A stretch of DNA of 64,000 nucleotides from Ischnura elegans (taxonomy: Eukaryota; Arthropoda; Insecta; Odonata; Coenagrionidae): assembly GCF_921293095.1 (NCBI RefSeq), contig NC_060253.1, positions 71,833,992-71,897,991 on the forward strand, read 5' to 3'. The notes beneath the pieces were generated by a model, which was not told the origin of the DNA, ran no database searches, and saw nothing but the letters and a program-made list of their open reading frames with translations. The position numbers were made by a program, and so were the translations under genes. Positions 19,957 through 32,587 of this stretch are shown here, piece after piece. Position 1 is the first letter of the stretch; the number at the start of each line of letters is the position of its first letter.

Positions 19957-22513
19957 GTAAAACTTCTCACTCGACTGTCATCCAGAGAAGAAAGCATTCA
20001 ACCGCAGCATTTCTCCACAAACCGATACCCTCTTCCTCCGATATGAATCGTAGTTTCAAATGAAAATTTCAATTTCAATAGCTCTGGATTCCCGAGGAAG
20101 TTTTTTCATATAACTATATTTTCAATAAAAGGTCAAGGTATAGGAAACTGTGACATCCGCAAACTTAAATTACCACTTTCGCATTCAATCAACCATCACA
20201 AGCGTCACTTCGTGGAATTTTTCCGTATTCATGCTGATATGTTTATTATTCTACAACATGACATCTGGTGTTGAGGTTTAGGAAAATGGAGCAAGATGCA
20301 AATATTTATTAAGGCTCTGAATGGAAAGATTTAGGAGGTTGGTCCCAATATAATTTCCAGAATGTTATAGAAATTTTTAATTCAAGGAGAAATCTCGCCA
20401 GAACAGCCGTATTCTAACTTTCGCTGGAATACAGTTCGAGGATTGTCGCGTTTTTCTAATTACGAGGTTTAAAAGTAAGGTATACAAATTTTGTGGAACA
20501 GTACATAAAAAACTTGAATAGAACATTGTATTGTCACAGTTTAAATTTGAGTGAAACTCTTGCTACAGAATGTTGGTTACCCTTATCGGAATTAGGTATT
20601 TTAATACATTACCGGCTCGAATAACTTGTGAAAGGGGACTCGGGAATAACAAATTATTCGATATTTCATATTTATTATGCTTATTTTACCATTTGTAATA
20701 GAATTTAGAAATAGTCTCAATTTCTAGAGCAATCGTAACGGTATTCATAACTGAGATAAGCGGTGTCCATAAAAAGCAGAATTAATCAATGAACTAAGTT
20801 GGCCCTTTCTGTATAAAAGTAATTTAGATGTGAAATCAAAGACGAAATCAAAGAACGACCACAAATAACCAGTTTTTGCCATTTTCGGGACGAGAAAATG
20901 CCTTAAACTTAATGCAAAATTCGACATGCTCGATATGAAACCATGTCAACTTTGAGTTTGTAACGAAACTGGTCTTCTCGCTTCATATCGTACCATGCCT
21001 CAATAATGTAGCTCTTCTCAAATGCTGTTAAGCTTTGAGTTAAGCAGTTAAAATGGTTCAGATACGAGAGAAGTTTTTGTTATAAATTTATCAAATGCCG
21101 GGTGTTATGCTTCGAGTTAAGTAAGATTTGATTATCATACTCTGACGCTCAACTGTTATCGCATATCAACTCCTCCGAGGCATTCCGTGGGAATTTCCCG
21201 CAGTTTTCGTCTCAAAGGTTTCTCGTTTAATTTTAAAAGTATTTTCTCACAGAAACAGGAAGAATTGCAGCCATCATGTCAATGCCCTTGGTTTATATAT
21301 CCGCCTTTCTCCATAACTTTAAGAATATCAGACAATTGACAAACTCAGCCGCACTAATCACTTACTGCTGGAATAGCGCTGATGTTTCTTCAAATGTGCT
21401 GTAATTTAACTTTATTTGCAATTTTATCTCTTTACCATGGCGTCAAATTCTCGATATGGGTTGAATTTAAAGTGTGTATACTGAGTTGATGCCAATCAGT
21501 AACAATCGTAGGGGCCATAAAAAAAGATAACACCGACCACGTTTTCAGTGCCAGTGAATTACCAGAATTATAATGCGAAAAAATTAATTAGGTATACTTC
21601 GGATGTGGCATTGTCTAGAATGCAGTGTTTTTGACCTAATGAATTTTCATTTTGCCGCAAAAGTGGAAGACGAACATATGTACCCTATAATTAACTGAGA
21701 AACTCATGTTAGCATACCCCTAAAAAGATATTCCAGCTATGGATGATTATGCGGCTTATCTTCGGGACTTAGGAAGAGTCTAGCGCAAATTACAGATACC
21801 AGTTGGTGTTGGCTAATTGAAGATATTATTACTGAACCACAACTTTTTGCTCTTTTAAGGAGTCAAAATACTCAGGTCAGAAAACTTCTTTATCATATTC
21901 CATAGCAACGTTCGTGGTAGAGATGAATCCGAAGATAATCACCACTCAGTAGTGCTTTACATCATATCAATAACCTCATCTCGTGACCTAGCTGCCTTTA
22001 ACTTGCTTAAGAAGCGCGACTATCAGCAGGCGTACTTGGGAGCTCCAACGTAATTATTTGCTTTGAGTCTCATCAGGAGAGGCAAGAAAAAGGCCACGCT
22101 TATGCGCAGCAATTTGCTTCTTCCGCAGGAATATAAACTGAGAGGCCCAATAGGAAGAAATTTTGACCTTCATAATCTCCCCAGTCATTTTCAGAACGTA
22201 TTCCCTTACTTATACAAGAAAACGTCGAAAATAGTTTACTGTGAATATCTTGCATATTTCCACCTGAAGCTATAATGTTAAAGGCAATAATTTGTCGGAA
22301 TTAAATACTTAATACGATAGTTCGAAAGGGTTCAATGTAGCTTAAGCTATGTAAATTCTTAGTTCTAAAACTACAGTAGGTTTGGTACAGGAGTTGTTGG
22401 GCTACTTCCACTTGGGCTGTTCCAATTTCAAGTTTTACTGACAACATTTTTTCATGAGGTCCAAGTTATTTCCAAGCTAATTACAAATAAAATCACATAC
22501 GCCTGACGCAAAA
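19957..22513. other. AT-rich non-coding stretch
   Basis: Nothing recognisable; frames are short and domainless (for example 20745-20927 and 22063-22275), and no repeat is shared with other parts of the window. Confidence 0.6.
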
Positions 22514-22670
22514 TGGAATGAAGGCCGAAAACACATGGAAATTTTTCACCTGAACCGGGAATAACTCTGGATAGCTCGGTGGTCTGAGCATCTGCCCGGA
22601 AAGCAGAAGGTCCGTGGTTCGATTTCCGGTTCGGGTGAAATTTTTCCATTTGTTTTCGGCCTTCATTCCA
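22514..22670. repeat. Inverted repeat with tRNA-like SINE head in its loop
   Basis: 47-bp arms (22514-22560 and 22624-22670, about five mismatches) share GGCCGAAAACA and the TGGAATGAAG end. The loop and right-arm start carry a tRNA-like head: A box TAGCTCGGTGG, anticodon-arm-like TCTGC...GCAGA and B-box-like GGTTCGATTTCC (22568-22640). The body that normally follows a tRNA head is therefore also present upstream in inverted orientation. Confidence 0.7.
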
Positions 22671-25600
22671 TCTCCACGCCACAGTGTGTCATCGTCCTGT
22701 ATTTATGTTTCTGTCTCTTTGTTTCAATTTCTATCTGTTATTATTATTGTATATTCGCCTGTGGCGACTTGTGTGATTGTGAAGTTGTATGAAAAGTATA
22801 TATTTTAATACATAAGTGTAGCCCAATGTTTATATTAAGCAAGTGCGAAAAATGATTTTTTGCTAATATTAAACTAATACCCCGTTTTAATTTGATACCT
22901 GGGGATATGGCCATCATAGAGGTGTGGGCGTATGGATGCTTAATTGGAATTTTCAAGAAATTGGCAATTTATGAGTATTCTTCCCCATTGAAAAGATTCC
23001 CACAGCTTCGGCACGTTTACTTCTACGCGACCTGAAAATCAGAGATCAACAATGACGTTTCCTCGCGCTCTTAAGGGACGCCTACACGCCAGGTGGTTTT
23101 TTTCCACGCTTGTTTGTGATGGGCCATTCGTCTGTCAGTCGAGACGGAACTTAGCAAACCCAAGCAGAAACGTAACATTTCTTCCACTCCCTTTTCAAAG
23201 CGCATGCGGAAAATAAAACGGAAGTTTCTCATGAAATATATATTACGATTATTTGATTAAATATTGATGATAAGTATCCTCGCATCCAAGATTAATTTTG
23301 CACAATTTTAATACCTAGAAAAAAGATTCATTTAAGTTGAACATTTTATTTTTAAATTGAATATCATCTGAAAACGACAAACGAACTCTTCATTTTAACA
23401 AGAAAGAACATTTTAAAAATGCACATATTTTTTTATTTGACGGACTTCAGCATGTGTGCAAACTGCATAATGGAAATAACAAAAACCAATTATATCGGAA
23501 AAATTAAAAACTGTGGACTTGAAAAAAAAAGATTTTTTTGTGATGAGCATCCTATATTACCACAAGCTCTCGTCTGCCACTTCCAAAATGAGATCTCTTT
23601 GCCCGAGACGTCATTTTATACATCAATACAATCGCTCAAGACGGCAATTTCCTGTAACTCCCAGCTAAAGCGATGCATACAATGCCGTCAAACAATCCGC
23701 TTCAGAAACCGGTTGAGAAATAATTACGCTTGTACAAATGACAGATGATGGAGTACGTTATTCATCATAAACGGCAAATTCGTTTGTTGGCTCATTTTGT
23801 CATGGACTTGAGGGATGTAGGCCGATTATAACATTGCATGCATGATGTTTCTTGCGCTTCGGTGATCGTGAGGGTCACGGTCAGTAGAGAGGCACAATAC
23901 AGCCTGAAGGCACATTTTCGCGGCCTCAAGGCCGTTTAACACAATGATTTTTAGCGTACGTTCTGATATACATGGATGCAATGAAAAGTACATAAAGCAA
24001 TTGGAATTTTATTTTGGAATAATCGACTGAGTACCTACATTAAACTTTATGAGCATTGACTTTATTCTCATTCTTTCTCAGACCCACAGAACCGCGCTTG
24101 TATTTCAGATTTGAATGAGTAGTATTTTTTCAAGTAGCTTTTAATGACTTTTTTAAAATTAGTTAATCGCTAACTGGGTTTTTTATTTTTCTATTTTCAA
24201 TACACCAGACGAAGAAATGGGAGATGTTTTCATTAAAAAATCAGATCGCAAGAAGAGTAGGTAATTGGTATAATTTTTTCCACTAACAGCTCAAGAAAAT
24301 TGAATATCTTAATTAACTCTACTTGGATATACTTAACATTAAACTCGGGAAACCTAACAACTCTTACAAGGTTTTAGGTACAGTGTGAGATTACATCCAC
24401 AAAATATTTGTCTAAAAATGATAGCAATCAATTTACATACACGGATACTGCCTCACTGAAACATAATCGATGATAAAAACGATGAAATTATCCACAAGGG
24501 ACGATAGAAGCAAATATCTCCGAAGGTCTCCAGCGTTCACCTGAAATAAGAGATACAGTGAGACGATTGCAATACAACCTGCCGCAGCAATCCAAGCACA
24601 GTCGCCAGTGATGACGTTCAGCTTACGTACACTTAGGTATTTGGCAGCGTTGTATTTCTATCGCATGTCGTCACATATTTATCCGTGTCGCCACAGTATG
24701 CTGAGCACGGCATTCTTCAAGGCTGATTATAGGCGAATATGAAGGGAAATTCCGGGACTTTATTTCGAAGTTCTGCTGCTCTTTAATTAGAAAATAAAAT
24801 TGTGCTTTTAATTTTATGCGTTTGTCAGTCTCCCCGAGAGGTCACGAAAATGGAATTTTAAAGCGATATTTTATGGAGTGCCAGGTAACTATCACAGAAT
24901 ATCATTATAATGTGTTTACATATACGGCCGAACAAGACTTCGTAATGCAATAGACATGCACTACCTACGTCCTTTTCCAGAAAGGTTATGCTTTCATTTT
25001 TGCTGAAATATACATACAATATCCGGAAAGTGAAAGATGGGGGAGTTGAAAGGGGTAAAAAGAAAAGCAAACAGGTGCATAATTAGTGGAGGGGGAACTA
25101 ATCTTTTATTACTTATTTACTTGCGCATTTAGAGGACGCGTTATTCCCACTAAAACAGTCTTTTTACGCGACCAATCACTCGTTTCGACCAAACCTTATC
25201 CTCTCGATTTTTTTTAAGGTATACTGAGTTGAGCCTCGCCAATTGCTGGTATCTTAAATTTGAAAATTTTGCCTCAGTAATTTCACAAAAAGTTTGCACA
25301 TTAACATTCAGGAAAATGTGGAAAAGGTCTTCTTTTTATGTCCCGAAAGTTTCCAATTATCACCAGTGATATACAAATTCCCCACCTTGCGTCATAATGT
25401 ACATTTTATACAAAAACACGCTTTAAAATGGAAGTGCTCGACAAAATAAAAACTTTTAAAACTGCTCGTAAGAAATTCACATTCCCTAGAAAGGTAAGAC
25501 ACGGATATTAGATCAATATTGCCAATTTCGCACAATGCGTTTTATTCAATGCTAGTCACTTTATATATGAAATTATAAGTTGATGAATAAGTGTAGGAGG

Positions 25601-26200
25601 CAAATAAAATTTAAAAAATGTAATAACAAAGTATTTTGTTATAACTAACTCATAAGTTTCAACTGTATCCAACACTAGAAATATCACAGGCATAAGGTAT
25701 AGCCTTCGGTGATCCACCAGTAAGTCGCAGAAATTAGCAACTTACTATGGATTTCAAGGCAGTCAGTTTTTTTATTTTATAAACGTTCTCGACTCATAAA
25801 TTTTTATTGAAATTTCGTTCTTTAGTAGTACCTAATTCAATCCTCTGACCGGTATAATGAACCCCTAAATTTCCCCATTCCCAAGCTAGTTTTTGATGCT
25901 CTTCCTCCTGAATTTATTATTAACTATTGAATCCACCCTGAAATTTCATTCCAAGTCGCTTACTCATAAGATGAACTGTCATGGAAGTTAAGATTTTTGG
26001 TAGCCGAGATACCAGGATACCATGCACATTGAACCCTAATATGTTCCGTATTAGCTGAATATGCACTGACTTAAGGTGCGTTCTAAGGATCACCAAGAAA
26101 CTGCAGATTTGATTCCCAATATTGGACCATTATTTTCAAGGTTTCTGCTTAAATTACACACGCATAATCTACTTATTAAATTTTATTTAAATTCATCATT
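22671..26200. other. AT-rich non-coding stretch
   Basis: No gene supported. The frame 23419-23748 (109 codons, with MCANC and CIQC) has a few cysteine pairs but no recognisable domain and AT-driven composition. Short phrases like CACCAG.AAG..GCAGAAATT near 25715, 26095 and 26805 may be worn repeat pieces. Confidence 0.55.
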
Positions 26201-26204
26201 GACT

Positions 26205-26457
26205 ACGAAGTGCTGGAGATGGTGGGTGAGGAGAGGCAGCTTTTAGATGAGATACAGAGGAGACAGAAGATATGGATGGGGCGAGTACTTATCGGCGAGG
26301 GGATGTTGAAAATAGTGTTAGAGGGTAGAATTTCGCGTAAACGAGGGATAGGAAGGAAGAGAATAGGGTTTTTAGATATAATGAAAGGGAATATGCCTTA
26401 TAGTAAATTGAAGAGGGAAGTGTTTGAAGTAAGGGGAGGTTCCCCTAATGCTTATCC
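26205..26457 (+). mobile_element. Non-LTR retrotransposon (LINE) C-terminal tail, 5'-truncated
   Basis: The frame reads EVLEMVGEERQLLDEI, then RRQKIWMGRVL, GEGMLK, LEGR, KRGIGRKRIGFLD and KLKREVFEV. These are the conserved phrases found after the reverse-transcriptase domain in many arthropod LINEs (R-x-W-x-G-x-V-L type). The frame is intact over about 80 codons but the transcriptase and endonuclease are missing, as expected of a 5'-truncated insertion. The same subfamily is at 60704-61207 on the minus strand. No clear poly tail or target duplication. Confidence 0.8.
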
Positions 26458-26659
26458 TCCTTGGTCCTGGCGTATTGTATACAATACATTGACGTTTGAA
26501 TTTTTTTCTCGCTTGGCTAAGTGAAATGTCGTTAATGCAACTTGTTCAATGCTTTCTGACAGATTAAAACATCATACAGATGCACATAAATAGATAATGT
26601 TGTTTTTTAGCATCTAATTAACCATGAAATTCAGATAAGAAATAACGGCATACGTCCCG

Positions 26660-26870
26660 GGACTGAGGAGGTTATAAAGAACTCCATGGAAACCTACCTT
26701 AATCGGTAGAAAACTTGAATAATAATAATCATTTACTTCAGTCCAGATATTTCTATATATCTGGTACTTTCTGAAAAATCGACATGCAAAGGAATATTCC
26801 ATTGGCAAATCACCAGGAAGCTACAGAAATTATCGAAATTGCGAGACGGTTTTCAAGGTCGGAGTTTGAC
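26660..26870. repeat. Worn dispersed repeat related to 15111/16001
   Basis: AACTCCATGGAAACCTACCTTAATCGG matches the middle of the 15111 and 16001 repeats in part; similarity ends after about 40-60 bp. Class and limits unknown. Confidence 0.4.
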
Positions 26871-27710
26871 CCACGTGAATCCAGCTTTTGTTTTTCCCAT
26901 CCCCCAAAGTCGGAGCCATCCATCGCTGCTAAGTGACGCCGCTTTCACCTGTTGACGCGGCCTCCTCTTCAGAGCGGGTGAAGCAACGTATACAACGTAC
27001 ACGACTTTGGGGATATTTTTAGGCGCGACGGCGGCTCTGTGCTAATCCTCCATCCGTCGCGAGCTATTTGCTCTCCCTCATCCGTCTCGAACATCGCGGC
27101 GAGTAAGAACGAATTATGAGGGGGAATTCCGACGCACAATCCGCTGCGGTCACACCTTCGCACCATCTTACCCATTCTCAGGAAAATAGCCAAGGACAAA
27201 TCGTTCGATAAAAATTCGATCAAAAAGATTCGATCTTAGAATGAAAAATCACGGAAGAAGTGAAATAAATGAAAAACGGGGAACTTGAGATCTACGGCCT
27301 CAAAGATGCAACATGGAATAAAATATCATTGTCAAAGTTCCGCCTAGCGTTTATTGAAGCCATTTATAGTTCGGAGAGAAAACGAATTCCCATATAAATT
27401 CTTTCCGCAAAATATCCCTCTTAATTTTTGTTATTGTCGGACCTGACAATATAGTACGGTAGTAAAATGATGTTCTCCGCATCGGTCTTAAAGACATCTA
27501 TTCTCAATTGCTCAAGCAATCTAAGAAATCAGATGATTGATAAATTTTGGTTTAAATCAATACGGCGTTTTAGGGATTTTTCCCGTCATGTGCCTGTCTG
27601 GCTCACCGCACCCCGATATTGAGTCCCGCACCGCCCCCTATGCAAGGTTAAGGTAAGGTTTGAAAGAAATTTTCTCCACGCCATCATTCCTGTGTATCAA
27701 AGTCGGTAAA
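26871..27710. other. Mixed stretch with a short GC-rich patch
   Basis: 26890-27180 is GC-richer with CpGs and short frames on both strands; no domain or splice structure recognised. The rest is AT-rich. Confidence 0.5.
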
Positions 27711-28351
27711 TAGGGTGGTTTCCTATTATTTTTTTGTTAGCTAAATCGAAACATTATTACTCCTGGAGTACGCATTTAAGGTTTTTAGATTTTTAAATGA
27801 CGATATCTATTTTTCGCGATTAAATGAAAAGTGAAAAATTTCAAGCGCGCGAAAACGCGACGGGTAACTATGAATGCCGCGAAAAGCCCGTGTGACGTCA
27901 TTATGATTCCCGCTGCCGCAAAGTGAGGTGACCTTGGGGCGATGAATTTTAGCGCTAATACGACGCAGGCTGCTAGCAGGTAGCGCTTGGCTTAAAATAG
28001 GCTTATAAATACCTTATCAAACGAAGGAAACTTTCCGACCATATGCATTTTAATGGGTGATTATTAAGAGATGTTTCCCTGAGCTCTGTGCCTCACGCAT
28101 GCATTGGTAACCTCAGACGATGTATAACTCCTATCCTCTCGTGTAGAAACTAGGTCCCTGTGACGTCATGCGGAGTGGAATCGCATGGGCGCCAATCTGG
28201 CCTTTTTCAAATGAGGATAAAATTGACCATGGCCATTCGTCTAAACTGGGAATTTTAAAACCAAATAATTTGTATATTATGGATACACTTATGGTGGGTA
28301 ACGAATCGCAATCAATGCCTTTCATTTTCTTTGATGAAGGAAACTACCCTA
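27711..28351 (+). mobile_element. 650-bp MITE with TA-bounded ends, copy 1
   Basis: It starts TAGGGTGGTTTCCT and ends AGGAAACTACCCTA, a 14-bp inverted pair with one mismatch that begins and ends in TA. Internal landmarks GCGCGAAAACGCGAC, GACGCAGGCTGCTAGCAGG and GGATACACTTATGGTGGG are shared with copies at 32588, 44914 and 55455. This copy lacks a 23-bp segment present in copies 2-4, lost between two short direct repeats. The TA ends would fit Tc1/mariner-type duplication (inference). No transposase. Confidence 0.85.
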
Positions 28352-28750
28352 TTTAAGGGAATCCCAGTAGGGAGTCATAGGCGTCAATACTGATAGAGTC
28401 ATAGGCGTCCTGAATCTCAGCATGTTTCCTCTGACTAAGAGGTTGGAAGGGATGGGGAGGGGCGTGGAAGAGTCAGCCGGCGGAAACGGCTGCCCCCATT
28501 TCCGTTTCGGATCTCCCTGAAACGTTTCTTCACAAGGTTCATGCACAACTGGACGGGGCCGCCGCGGAAGTGACGAATGTGGCTCGCCCGCACGGAGCCA
28601 CGAAGAACCACATCGCTTGTCCGACATCGACGCGAATCTCACCCATGCCGTGATGTGGGTTGGCGAAGGACATCGATAAAGGACATTGGTCCGAGAAACG
28701 ATTTGTAAATTTTAATCACGGAAATTAATAAAATGATTATCTAATTGTCA
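28352..28750. other. GC-rich patch of unknown nature
   Basis: 28440-28680 is CpG-rich with open frames on the minus strand (28349-28642); no domain recognised. It lies between a MITE and a LINE tail and may be unique sequence. Confidence 0.45.
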
Positions 28751-29036
28751 CAGAAGAATGATGACGATCAAATGGATCGACCGAGTTAGTAATGAGGAAG
28801 TCCTAAGCAGAGTGGAGAATAGAGAAGCCTCAGAAGACGAAAGAACCTAATAGGCCATATTTTAAGAAATATTGGCCTGATGAAACCATCGTCGAGGGAC
28901 AAGTGGATGACAAGAACGGAAAAGGAAGACTTCGAATATAATAAGAAGGATGTGAAAGGGAAGAAATACATGGGTGTGAAAAGATAAGCTGACATGAGAA
29001 TTGAGTGAAGAGCTGCGTCAAACCGATCTTAGAATT
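28751..29036 (+). mobile_element. LINE C-terminal tail, decayed
   Basis: Conceptual reading gives RRMMTIKWIDRVSNEEVL, then after frame breaks HILR, DETIVEGQV, KNGKGRLRI, KKYMGVKR, ADMRIE and RAASNRS before a stop. This is the typical end of arthropod LINE polyproteins (DRVSNEEVL...GHVLR...MKRLADDR..WRAASNQS). Several stops and shifts mark it as dead. Foldback D inserted at its 3' end. Confidence 0.75.
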
Positions 29037-29215
29037 TACGATCTTAGGTTTTCCCGGCGTTTCAGGTGCAGAAAGGTTTCTCGGGTTTTCCACCGGTTGA
29101 TGTTTTCCATGTCTCACGACGGAAGGTCCCCTGAGGATGAACAGCAAGTCGCTGCTCGAAACGTCGGGAGACATGGAAAACATCAACTGTTGGAAAACCC
29201 GAGAAACTTTTCCGT
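29037..29215 (+). mobile_element. Foldback (Penelope-like) retroposon D
   Basis: Leader GATCTTAGGTTTTCCCGGCG and arms (about 29070-29120 and 29163-29212) match foldback C, but the inner left arm (the GTTTCGATC...GCTGAT part) is deleted, leaving a 42-bp loop. The core CCCTGAGGATGAACAG...CTGCTCGAAACGTC is kept. Flanks TCTTAGAATT (29027-29036) and TCTTAGGATT (29216-29225) are a likely 10-bp duplication with one mismatch. Reading outward: ETSGDMEN...WKTRETF. Confidence 0.7.
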
Positions 29216-29225
29216 TCTTAGGATT

Positions 29226-30221
29226 GTTGACCAGTGATGATGATCTAATTGTATCTCAGCCATGGTCACAAAAAAAAGGCTTTCCGAGGTTTAAGCTCTG
29301 GAAATTGACCTTAAAAATACGCATTTATTATACAGGATTATGCAAGTAGAATCTGCAATACTTCAGAAGAGACAGTTTTAAGCATTTTTTCCATAAACAT
29401 GTGGCTGAAACTCCTTAGTTACTAAGCTATGGCAACGCAAACATTATTTCGGATACACTTGGTAGTTGCCATGAAAACTGTTTTTCTTTTCGATACCAAC
29501 GCCTTTTCGACATTTTATTTGACACTCTAGATTTCTAAGGATATTAAATAATTAAGGTTGAACGAAAATCTGCGATTATAATTGTCTGAAACAATTAATA
29601 TCAATATGGGAGAGATTGCGCAATCGTATTTTTGATACTCATTCAAAGCTCTCGTTCAATTAAGCTCACAGATTAATTGTGAAGTTCCTACCACCTTCTG
29701 AAGTATTACAAATTCTTCCTGAAATACCTTGTATATAATAATGCATACAGTTTGCCTCTTCTCTCTTACGAAAGATGGGCTTCATCCAATCAAACATCAT
29801 TTCAAAAGTCACACCGCAAGAGTCACGATAAAAATAAAATTCTGGCTAAGTACCGGAAATCTTATCATATTGAGTAATTAGACTATGAGTAAAATAATTT
29901 AAGTCAAATAACGATGGTTAGATCAAAACAGTGGGGTAAAATTGGAGAATGCGTGAACCAAATATTTTGGGAGTTTGATCCCTTAGAAACTCCATCGGTA
30001 ACTACTATGGATTCGAGGGAAGTTCCTTCCATGCCGCTCGGATTTGGCCTATAATTAGGCAAACTAGTCAAGAAAACGGGAAGGGATTAGCTGGATTTGT
30101 TCAATACAAATTTTCTCAGGTATGACGTAAGTAAGGACTCACTCAATAAGGGAGAAATAAGCTTTTGTGATATTTGTGTACCGGAATCAATCTCGAAATA
30201 TTCCAGCACATTCTCTTACGA
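29226..30221. other. AT-rich non-coding stretch
   Basis: Nothing recognisable; only short chance frames. Confidence 0.6.
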
Positions 30222-30290
30222 CAGGGATTAAACCTGGGGTACCGGAATGGGAAGCCGTTACCATGAGCAGCAGATTAATCCGTGGCGTGC
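30222..30290 (-). repeat. tRNA-like SINE head, minus strand
   Basis: On the minus strand TTAATCTGCTGCTCATGG and AACGGCTTCCCATTCCGG precede a B-box-like AGGTTTAATCCC. Spacing is tRNA-like but arms are imperfect. No matching tail was seen, so it may be a tRNA pseudogene or old SINE. Confidence 0.4.
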
Positions 30291-32587
30291 AACCACCCCT
30301 TCATTAGGTAATTCTTCCAAAATTTCTCCACTTATGAAGCAAATAACCTCGGGCTCACGGTCGCCTCCCTAAATTAACAGCCGACTCGACACCGTTATTC
30401 CGCCCGTAACGGAAATATTCATGAATCTGGAGGCGTTACCACCTGCCGTCCCTATCAAGGATAGTTTAGCCAAACACTCGGGTTCTCTACATGGACGATA
30501 AATGGATCTAAGATAATTCTTTGAGTAACCTTTTGCTATTTTTGGTTAAGAAAGTGAATGGGCTCGTTATTGCAGTATTCATTACATACCTCCACACAGT
30601 TTCAAGCTTTTCTGGTAAAAATTTATGAAAATCTAATATTACGCACAGTAATCATATATTCATTCAACGCCTACCAATTACTGGTAAAAAGAATGCTCGT
30701 ACATAAACCAATCACAATCGCGGTTAAAAGTAATGGAATCTGTAATATAATTCATAAAAAGTGCAATTTACAGGATGACTTGCTGTACTTCAGGTTTTGG
30801 TATGCTGATAATTTCCTTCGATATAAAATGGTATCGCATATTATTTCGTCAACATTACCACCTTCAAAAAGAAAATAATAAGATTATCGAATTAAATTCT
30901 CGGAGATATATGCCCAGTATAACTTCGAAAAAATGTGAAAAGTGAATCCTAGATTAGAGAAGATTATGAAAGAGAAATTTTCTCACTATACGTAAGGTAG
31001 GCACCCCATCGTTCACACCAAAAAATATAGAAATTATCACGGGCTAAACCATAAGCGACTACATACACATTGCGAAAACGCGATTAGCTTATAGAGAAGC
31101 ATACAGGGTCAAAAACATAACATTTGGAAACGCTACAACACGAATACTTTCCATCTCCATCATTAGCATTTCAGAAGGCGTCATTTCCTCGTCTCCAGCT
31201 CGTCATAACTTGGGCTGATCCAAACAAAATCGATCGAAGAAAAACATCGCTGTACAGGAAGCAAGTTGACCTCCACCAACAGTTCGACCGAGCTAGGTTC
31301 CGACTATGTCCGGCCTTTGACATTCGACAGTTAGTTATGTGGCGCGCTCCAAATAGTGGCCGGGGGTGGGGAGGCAAAGATCGACCCTGTCTACTACGCC
31401 GCCCAGACTCGCTCATTCTCACTTCTTTTGTTTCGCCGAAGCCAAGGCAGTCTATTTTCGCGCTCCCTCCAACATCAACGGTCCCAGCATGATATACGCT
31501 CATCTGCCCAGCGCACCTTTCAGGCTAGTTCCCAGCGTAGGGGTGGACGAATGAAGTCCATTCAATGACTCAAATCTGCTCAAGAGGGCTCTTTCCCACA
31601 CACGCTGTAAACAACTTCATTGATAATGTGCATTAGGAGAATTCCAATATATATGCTTTTCTGCCGCCATTCGAACTCTCCTCTGAGGGTAGTCATAAAC
31701 AATCCGAAAGATAGACCACACGAATGTCGAAATTATATTTTAGAAGGCGGGACGTTATCCGGTGACACAGAAAGTTCCCACTTCAACGTTTAAACCGAAC
31801 CGGTCAATACGCCGCACTGCTAATATGAGACAAATGTGAGGACAGGTAATCATGCAGTCTTAGAAAATAATCAAAAACTGTACTTACCCCAAAGTTGTGA
31901 AGCTATTGTTTTTTTTCTAGGAGATGAATTTATGTCTTCGCTAACTTTTACGTATGGGATAAGGACAACGTGAAGTGGAACATGGTGTAAGCCGTAACTA
32001 GGAAAAAAAACATTAGAGTGGGACACTAGAGGGTTAATTTCCAACATCCTTACATCTGGTTTAGATATTTCATGTCTTTAACAATGTTGCCTGGCGTTTT
32101 CTTTCGGACAGACTTTTTTACCAATACCACTGATTATTACACGTTTCTCGATGAAAAAATATTGATAACGACGGACAAAATACGGTGAATTAATGCCTAA
32201 AACTATAAAATGTATCCAAAGAAATGTTGTCAATTTATTAAATATGGGCTGATATACCAGGTAATCGTTTGATACAGAGTAAATAAATATCAGAAAGCGG
32301 AGAGCGTTCGAATTTTATAATCGAAATTCGATGGCAGTGAATTACGATCTTTTAGATACTATTACAGCCAAAAAGTGAATACACTTTTTTTCTACAAATT
32401 GATTTAATATTTTCCAGGCTCACGAATAACACCTTCGCCCGCGGCTTGCGATTGTAGGGAAGAGTGCCCTTGTGGTTTTCTTTAGTAACTATGGTCGTTA
32501 ACCCCTCTGCACAGGTCAAACCATCACATAAACCGAAGGGAGAGGAGGTGATTCGTTTTGCTTCGCGGCAATCCTACACGTTTCCAA
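30291..32587. other. Non-coding stretch with GC-richer island 31160-31560
   Basis: 31160-31560 is GC- and CpG-richer with overlapping frames on both strands (up to 122 codons) that match nothing recognisable; it could be a regulatory region or an unrecognised exon. A TTAA-flanked GAGGGTTAA near 32027 resembles a piggyBac-type end without a partner. Confidence 0.5.

Noticed and set aside
22561..22640. Functional tRNA gene
   Set aside because: T-arm pairing is poor, the B box is off consensus and it lies in the loop of an inverted repeat; a SINE head fits better.
23419..23748. 109-codon frame with CxxC pairs, possible zinc-binding protein
   Set aside because: Spacing does not fit a known finger, the surroundings are AT-rich and no splice or conservation evidence exists.
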